Assembly: GCA_030432455.1 (NCBI GenBank)
Contig: JAUIHC010000086.1
Span: forward strand, 1-9,684
From: Phycisphaerae bacterium
GTDB taxonomy: Bacteria; Planctomycetota; Phycisphaerae; Phycisphaerales; SM1A02
Direction of reading: 5' to 3'
Length of the DNA stretch: 9,684 nucleotides
Part shown: piece by piece, positions 5,878 through 9,684 of the stretch
Layout of the letters: every line of letters starts with the position of its first letter
Numbering within the stretch: the stretch's first letter is position 1
Position numbers and translations under genes: made by a program
The notes under the pieces: generated by a model
The model's database searches: none
Told to the model about the DNA's origin: nothing
What the model saw: the letters and a program-made list of their open reading frames with translations, nothing else

Positions 5878-8769
5878 TCAAGGGCACAGCCCCCACTGCG
5901 ACAGCAGGAGACCGACGTCGCCGCCGGCGACCTGACCGTCGCCGTCGAGATCGGCCGGGCACCCGGAGCACGATCCCCACGAGGCGAGGAGGCCACCGAA
6001 GTCGGCACCGTCCACCCGACCATCACCATCCAGATCACCGGGGCAGGGGGTTCCGGTCGCCTGGAGGACCACCGCGAACTGATCACCCGCGACCGCGCCG
6101 AAGTCGACGACCCGGGGCTCGCCGAGGTTCTCCGAGCCACCGAGCGGGCCGATGACCTGATTCGACAGGTAGTCGTGGTTCGATCCGTTCACGAACGCCG
6201 CCACGAGGATGGGGTCGCCCTCGGTCCAGCCGAGCACCGACAGCGGGATCGCGAACTCGATGCCGGTCGTCACCCCGCTGCCGTCCGCCGTGGCGGTGCC
6301 GCCGCCGACACCGCCGAGGTTCGAGTTGTCGATCGAGGCGATGATGCCGTTCTCGGCGAAGATCGCCTCGCCCGCACCCGGTCCGCCGGGACCGGCGAAG
6401 CCCCAGTCGCCGTCGGCACCGCCGTCGGTGAGCAGTCGCGACCAGTTGATGAACGTGTCGAAGGTGACGCCGAACTCGCCGCCGCAGGTGAAGTCGATCC
6501 AGAAGTCGGGTGCGAATCCCGGGTCGAATCGGAGTCCGGGCTGGGATCCCCGCCCCGTGCCACCCATCCGGTTGAGGCCGCCGAACTTCACGTCGGGGTT
6601 GTCCGAACGAAGGCGGTTCTGCCCCGCGCCGGGGATCGAGTCGATGAAGACGTCGAGCTTGTTGAAGTTGCTCTCGAGGTTGCCGGTGAACAGCAGATGG
6701 AGCGTGCCGTCCTCGACCCGGGCGTGCAGCCCGTCGAGTTCCGATCCGTTGGCATGGTCCACGAGACCGAGATTCGAGTCACCGAACTGGGTCTGCGTGT
6801 CCTGCACCACGATCGCCTCGCCATAGAGGTCGTCGAGGGCCCCGTCCACGATGATCGGACCGTCCTGCGGTCCACCGCCGTTGCCGCCGTCGTCGGGCTG
6901 CCGCTGCGAGAAGATCAGCGCGGTGTACGGCGGGATGTCGAAGGCGGCGCTGTAGCCCATGCCGTCCCATCCGACCTCGTCGGCCTGCACCGCCGACGGG
7001 CCGCCCCCGGTGAACGCGGGGTCGTAGCCCGTCGCGTTCGAGTTGAACACGCAGTGCCAGGTGCCGCCGCGCGGGAAGCCGATGCGATACGAGCCACGGG
7101 TCTGGTTGGTCCAGTTGGTGACCACCACCACATCGTCGCCGACACCGCCCTGGTCGAAGCGATGCCACGCCCCCACCTTGCCGGTGTCGTCGAGGTGATG
7201 GAAGTTCGTGCTGTTGCCGCAGAGTCCGCGGGTCGCGCCGCCGAGGTTCCGACGGAGACGCACCAGGTCGCGGTACAGCTGGAAGATCCCGTTGAAGGTG
7301 TCCTTCCGGGCCCAGTCCATCGGTGCCGAGTCGGTCCAGGTGCCGTCCTCGAAGAACTCCTGGCCCTGGAAGATCATCGGGATGCCCGGCGAGGTGAAGA
7401 CCACCGCCGCCGCGAGGGTCGATCGCTTCTTGGCCTCCCAGCTGTCGGCGTTGCCGGGCCAGACGACTTCAGGAAGGCGCGGCTGGTTCGCCGCCTCGTC
7501 GTGACTCTCGGTGAAGACCACCCGCTGGGTCGCCTGCCCGTTGAAGATATTCAGGACCGAGTCTCGAAGCTCGAACATGCTCCGATCCGCGTCGTTCACG
7601 ATCGTCGCGAGGGATCGGACCGGGTGCAGGAAGCGGCCGTCCCACTGGCTCTCGAAGCCGGCGCCCCCGCTCGAGGTCGGAAGCGTCATCGCGTTCCAAT
7701 CCCCGAAGTCCTCGGCGATCATGATCTTCCACGGCTGGGTCGCGTCCACCGCGTCGTTGATCCAACGAAGGACCCCCCAACCGTCCTCGAGCCACTCTCC
7801 CGTCTCCGGCACTTCGCGGATGTACTTGGTCGCGTCGAAGCGAAGCCCGTCGAGACGGAACTCGTCGAGCCACATCATCGCGTTGTCCTTGATGTAACTG
7901 CGGACCTCGTGACGCCCGTAGTCGGGACGGGGCCCCCACGGCGTCTCGGCCCGATTCGGATCGTTGTAGAAGAAGATGCCGCCCTGGCCGTTCTCGCTCC
8001 AGCCGTCGTACCGCCAGAGGTCGAGGTCCTGCGGCCCCCAGTGGTTGTAGAGCACGTCGAGCAGAACCGCGATGCCCCGCTGGTGACACGCGTCCACGAA
8101 TCGCTTGAATGCGTCCGGGCCGCCGTAGGCGCTCTCGACGCTCCACGGATGCGCCAGGTTGTAGCCCCAGCTGATGTCGCCCGCGAACTCCATGACCGGC
8201 ATGAGTTCGACGCAGTTCACGCCGAGCTCCTGAAGGTGGTCGAGGTTCTCGATGCACTCGTCGAAGTTCGCGGGCACCGCGTCGCCGGGCAGCGCCCCGT
8301 AGGTGCCGACGTGCATCTCGTAGATGACGACCTCGTTCCAGCTCGGGGTGCCGTAGCCCTCCGACTGGAACTGATACGCGGCCGAGTCGTAGACGAGCGG
8401 ATCCCCGACCGAGTTGGTCAGACGCCTCGACCACGGATCCCGCTTCCACAGTTCCTGCCCGTCGTGGCGGATGACGAACTTGTAGCGGGCACCCTGGGAG
8501 ACATACGGAATGTCCAGCGACCACCAGCCGTTTCCCTCGCTCCCGAGGAAGTGCGTGTTGGGATTGTTCGCGTTGAACGACCCGGCGACCGAGACGCTGT
8601 CGGCGTTCGGAGCCCAGGTGCGGAAGGTGGTGCCGTACCCGTCCGCATCCTCGAAGAGCGTGGCCCCCATCCCGGGGCGGGAGGACTGTGCGGCGGCGGC
8701 CCCCGCCATGAGGAACGCGGCTCCCCACGCAGTGACAAGAGCCGAAAACGATCGCGTCGCGATGGCCAT
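5878..8769 (-). CDS. Secreted CBM48-GH13 (branching-enzyme-type) enzyme with extra module and dockerin
   Basis: A 963-residue modular protein. Residues 1-27 form a signal peptide ending AAAA before Q28. Residues ~33-125 are a CBM48/E-set domain (TTFRTWAPNADSVSVAGSFN). Residues ~145-510 are a GH13 barrel: region I DVLYNHWG at 238-245, nucleophile D312 in GLRFDATK, acid/base E353 in IAEDFGDW, and H423/D424 in TESHDE. QGQEFFEDGTWTDSAPMDW at 468-486 is the branching-enzyme (GlgB)-like signature region. Residues ~520-622 form the beta C-domain, followed by a Gly/Asp linker. Residues 638-903 are the module shared with the next gene, and 909-963 a dockerin (loops at D912 and D940; A948 replaces the usual Asp/Asn at loop position 9). 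Catalytic residues are intact, so it should act on alpha-glucan outside the cytoplasm. Branching, hydrolysis or trehalose-forming activity cannot be told apart by eye. A weak GGAG lies 11 bases before the ATG. Confidence 0.9.
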   Translation of the reverse strand: MAIATRSFSALVTAWGAAFLMAGAAAAQSSRPGMGATLFEDADGYGTTFRTWAPNADSVSVAGSFNANNPNTHFLGSEGNGWWSLDIPYVSQGARYKFVIRHDGQELWKRDPWSRRLTNSVGDPLVYDSAAYQFQSEGYGTPSWNEVVIYEMHVGTYGALPGDAVPANFDECIENLDHLQELGVNCVELMPVMEFAGDISWGYNLAHPWSVESAYGGPDAFKRFVDACHQRGIAVLLDVLYNHWGPQDLDLWRYDGWSENGQGGIFFYNDPNRAETPWGPRPDYGRHEVRSYIKDNAMMWLDEFRLDGLRFDATKYIREVPETGEWLEDGWGVLRWINDAVDATQPWKIMIAEDFGDWNAMTLPTSSGGAGFESQWDGRFLHPVRSLATIVNDADRSMFELRDSVLNIFNGQATQRVVFTESHDEAANQPRLPEVVWPGNADSWEAKKRSTLAAAVVFTSPGIPMIFQGQEFFEDGTWTDSAPMDWARKDTFNGIFQLYRDLVRLRRNLGGATRGLCGNSTNFHHLDDTGKVGAWHRFDQGGVGDDVVVVTNWTNQTRGSYRIGFPRGGTWHCVFNSNATGYDPAFTGGGPSAVQADEVGWDGMGYSAAFDIPPYTALIFSQRQPDDGGNGGGPQDGPIIVDGALDDLYGEAIVVQDTQTQFGDSNLGLVDHANGSELDGLHARVEDGTLHLLFTGNLESNFNKLDVFIDSIPGAGQNRLRSDNPDVKFGGLNRMGGTGRGSQPGLRFDPGFAPDFWIDFTCGGEFGVTFDTFINWSRLLTDGGADGDWGFAGPGGPGAGEAIFAENGIIASIDNSNLGGVGGGTATADGSGVTTGIEFAIPLSVLGWTEGDPILVAAFVNGSNHDYLSNQVIGPLGGSENLGEPRVVDFGAVAGDQFAVVLQATGTPCPGDLDGDGRVDGADFGGLLASWGSCSGCPADLDGDGQVAGGDVGLLLSQWGLCP
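6061..6858 (-). repeat. Module copy B (fused to GH13), paralogous to 4837-5658
   Basis: This encodes residues 638-903 of the GH13 enzyme, between the Gly-rich linker and the dockerin. It is slightly shorter than copy A: the stretch after LNRMG (GTGRGSQPGLRFD) and the one after the DFWIDFT motif are reduced. Otherwise it is collinear. Whether copy A budded off this enzyme, or copy B was gained by fusion, cannot be decided from one genome. Confidence 0.85.
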
Positions 8770-8805
8770 GCTCGTCGGATCTCCGGGATTCGAAGGACTC
8801 CAGCG

Positions 8806-8834
8806 AGTCTAGCAGTCGGCCGCGAATGGTCGAA
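8806..8834 (-). promoter_or_regulatory. Putative promoter of the secreted GH13 gene
   Basis: On the - strand an extended -10 TGCTAGACT (8814-8806) lies 17 bases from a weak -35 TTCGAC (8834-8829). The leader to the ATG at 8769 would be about 30 bases. A GACTC/GAGTC inverted repeat (8796-8800 and 8805-8809) sits across the -10 edge and start point. The -35 is poor, so this promoter may need an activator. Confidence 0.4.
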
Positions 8835-8850
8835 GAGACCGGCCGCGAAT
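8817..8850. repeat. 11-base direct repeats overlapping the GH13 promoter
   Basis: CGGCCGCGAAT occurs at 8817-8827 and 8840-8850, a 23-base period. Similarity extends to about 16 of 20 bases per unit. One copy falls in the -35/-10 spacer and the other just upstream of the -35. Two sites about two helical turns apart suggest a regulator binding site, but a chance tandem duplication is possible. Confidence 0.5.
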
Positions 8851-8941
8851 CGTGGACAAAGGACGGCGTCGTCGCCCGCCATCGCTCCGAGAATGTGATC
8901 CGGACCGAGCAGTCCGTGTTTCTTCGGTTCCGAGAACGACA

Positions 8942-8969
8942 CCGCCGCCCGCGTCTTCGCGGGCGGCGG
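8942..8969 (-). terminator. Strong GC hairpin after the DUF1080 gene
   Basis: A perfect 12-base stem, CCGCCGCCCGCG at 8942-8953 with its complement at 8958-8969, encloses a 4-base loop (AAGA on the - strand). It begins 47 bases after the TGA at 9019-9017. The downstream - strand sequence TGTCGTTCTC is only moderately T-rich. It probably ends the DUF1080 transcript and isolates the GH13 gene. Confidence 0.7.
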
Positions 8970-9016
8970 CGGATGTCGAGATCGTCGGACGGCGGCGACG
9001 CGAACGCCGCCATCGA

Positions 9017-9684
9017 TCACCAGGCGGGGGCTCGTTCGGGCAGCGGGCGGACCCAGATGTTCGCGAAGTTGATCGGATCACCGTGGTCCTGCAGCTTGAT
9101 GCGACCGGTGGTCTCGTGCTTCGAGTACTTCGCGTTGGCCCCGTGGGCGGTGAGACCCATGAACTCGCTGTGATTCTGCACCACGATGCCGTTGAAGACG
9201 ACGGTCGCGGTCGCGGGCGACTTCAGGCTGCCGTCCTCGTTGAACCGCGGCGCGGTGAAGATGATGTCGTACGCGTTCCACTCGCCGTTCGGGCGACAGG
9301 GGTTCACCAGCGGCGGGTACTGGCCGTACATCGCGCCGGCCTGACCGTCGGGGTAGGTCTGGTTCGGATTCGAGCCGAGGATCTGGACCTCGTACCGGCC
9401 GTCGCAGAAGAAGACGCCGCTGTTGCAGCCCGCCTGCCCGTTGCACTCGCGATCGGCGGGGATCATCCACTCGATGTGCAGCTGGCAGTCCTGGAAGGAG
9501 TCCTTGGTGAAGTTGTCGCCGGTCCCGGGCGTGACGGACATCACGCCGTCGGTGAATGTCCACTTGCCGTTCTGCCAGGCGTCCAGGCCGCTGCCCTGCG
9601 AGAGCAGGACGACGGCGTCGCTCGGCGCCGTGCCGGGCTGCGTCGCGGTTCCGGCGGTGCCCGGCGCGACCATCTCGGGCTGCG
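9017..9684 (-). CDS. DUF1080 / 3-keto-disaccharide hydrolase family protein (5' end outside window)
   Basis: 221 codons are visible before the TGA at 9019-9017. The frame stays open beyond the ATG at 9673 to the window edge (Gln-Pro-Glu), so the true start and probable signal peptide lie outside. After a Pro/Thr/Ala-rich stretch the protein matches DUF1080 (Pfam PF06439) over nearly its full length: KWTFTDGVMSVTPGTGD, QLHIEW, NSGVFFCDGRYEVQILGS, DGQAGAMYGQYPPLVN, GEWNAYDIIFTAPRF, VVQNHSE, GRIKLQDHGDP and FANIWVRPL. The family has a concanavalin-like beta-sandwich fold; some members act on 3-keto-glycosides, others are uncharacterised. Counting from M9673 there are five cysteines (63, 77, 83, 90, 126), three in an ECNGQAGCNSGVFFC segment where many relatives have a Cys-free RGNSGV stretch. 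This suggests extracytoplasmic disulfides. It lies on the same strand as the secreted GH13 gene but is separated by a strong hairpin. Confidence 0.88.
   Translation of the reverse strand, partial: QPEMVAPGTAGTATQPGTAPSDAVVLLSQGSGLDAWQNGKWTFTDGVMSVTPGTGDNFTKDSFQDCQLHIEWMIPADRECNGQAGCNSGVFFCDGRYEVQILGSNPNQTYPDGQAGAMYGQYPPLVNPCRPNGEWNAYDIIFTAPRFNEDGSLKSPATATVVFNGIVVQNHSEFMGLTAHGANAKYSKHETTGRIKLQDHGDPINFANIWVRPLPERAPAW

Noticed and set aside
5839..8898. A 1019-codon open frame on the + strand opposite the secreted GH13 gene
   Set aside because: It is the mirror of a GC-rich gene: the translation is Val/Arg/Glu/Asp-rich with no domain, while the - strand shows an intact signal peptide, GH13 catalytic residues and dockerin.
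8886..8936. TCCGAGAA repeated at 8886 and 8929, and a 5-base stem CGGAC/GTCCG followed by TGTTTCTT on the + strand
   Set aside because: These are too short to separate from chance, and no + strand gene ends nearby.

Overview
The window reads as a high-GC bacterial chromosome segment, most likely from the Planctomycetota (Phycisphaerae/Phycisphaerales). This rests on secreted proteins ending in a Cys-bracketed dockerin of the kind common in that group, a DUF1080 (3-keto-disaccharide hydrolase family) protein, and intergenic CTCCGTG/CTCTGTG repeats. The taxonomic call is inference; no rRNA or marker gene is present. No tRNA, CRISPR array, insertion sequence or phage gene was seen.

Layout. Left block, + strand (1-4414): the C-terminal 180 residues of a GH13 alpha-amylase-type enzyme, then malQ (GH77 4-alpha-glucanotransferase) and glgP (GT35 alpha-glucan phosphorylase). 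This is a glycogen/maltodextrin breakdown set: debranching or hydrolysis, disproportionation, then phosphorolysis to glucose-1-phosphate. malQ and glgP look cytoplasmic. Right block, - strand (9684-4645, read leftwards): a DUF1080 protein whose 5' end lies outside the window, a 963-residue secreted CBM48-GH13 enzyme of the branching-enzyme type, and a 360-residue secreted protein. The two blocks converge at 4415-4644.

The most interesting structure is in the right block. The secreted GH13 enzyme carries after its catalytic part a ~265-residue module plus a dockerin. The next gene encodes the same module plus dockerin with no enzyme, behind its own good sigma70-like promoter. The two module copies are very similar in protein and partly in DNA, so they arose by duplication. 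Both dockerins have four cysteines in exactly the same symmetric spacing (C-x24-C-x2-C-x24-C).

Non-coding regions. 544-735 holds a phased inverted repeat between the GH13 gene and malQ. 2212-2290 holds nothing clear. 4415-4644 holds a related repeat element, a hairpin after glgP and a UUCG-capped terminator for the opposite strand. 5728-5877 holds a hairpin after the GH13 gene and the promoter of the solo-module gene. 8770-9016 holds a strong GC hairpin after the DUF1080 gene and a putative promoter overlapped by direct repeats. Together the window suggests one locus with cytoplasmic alpha-glucan breakdown on one strand and extracytoplasmic sugar-polymer handling on the other.
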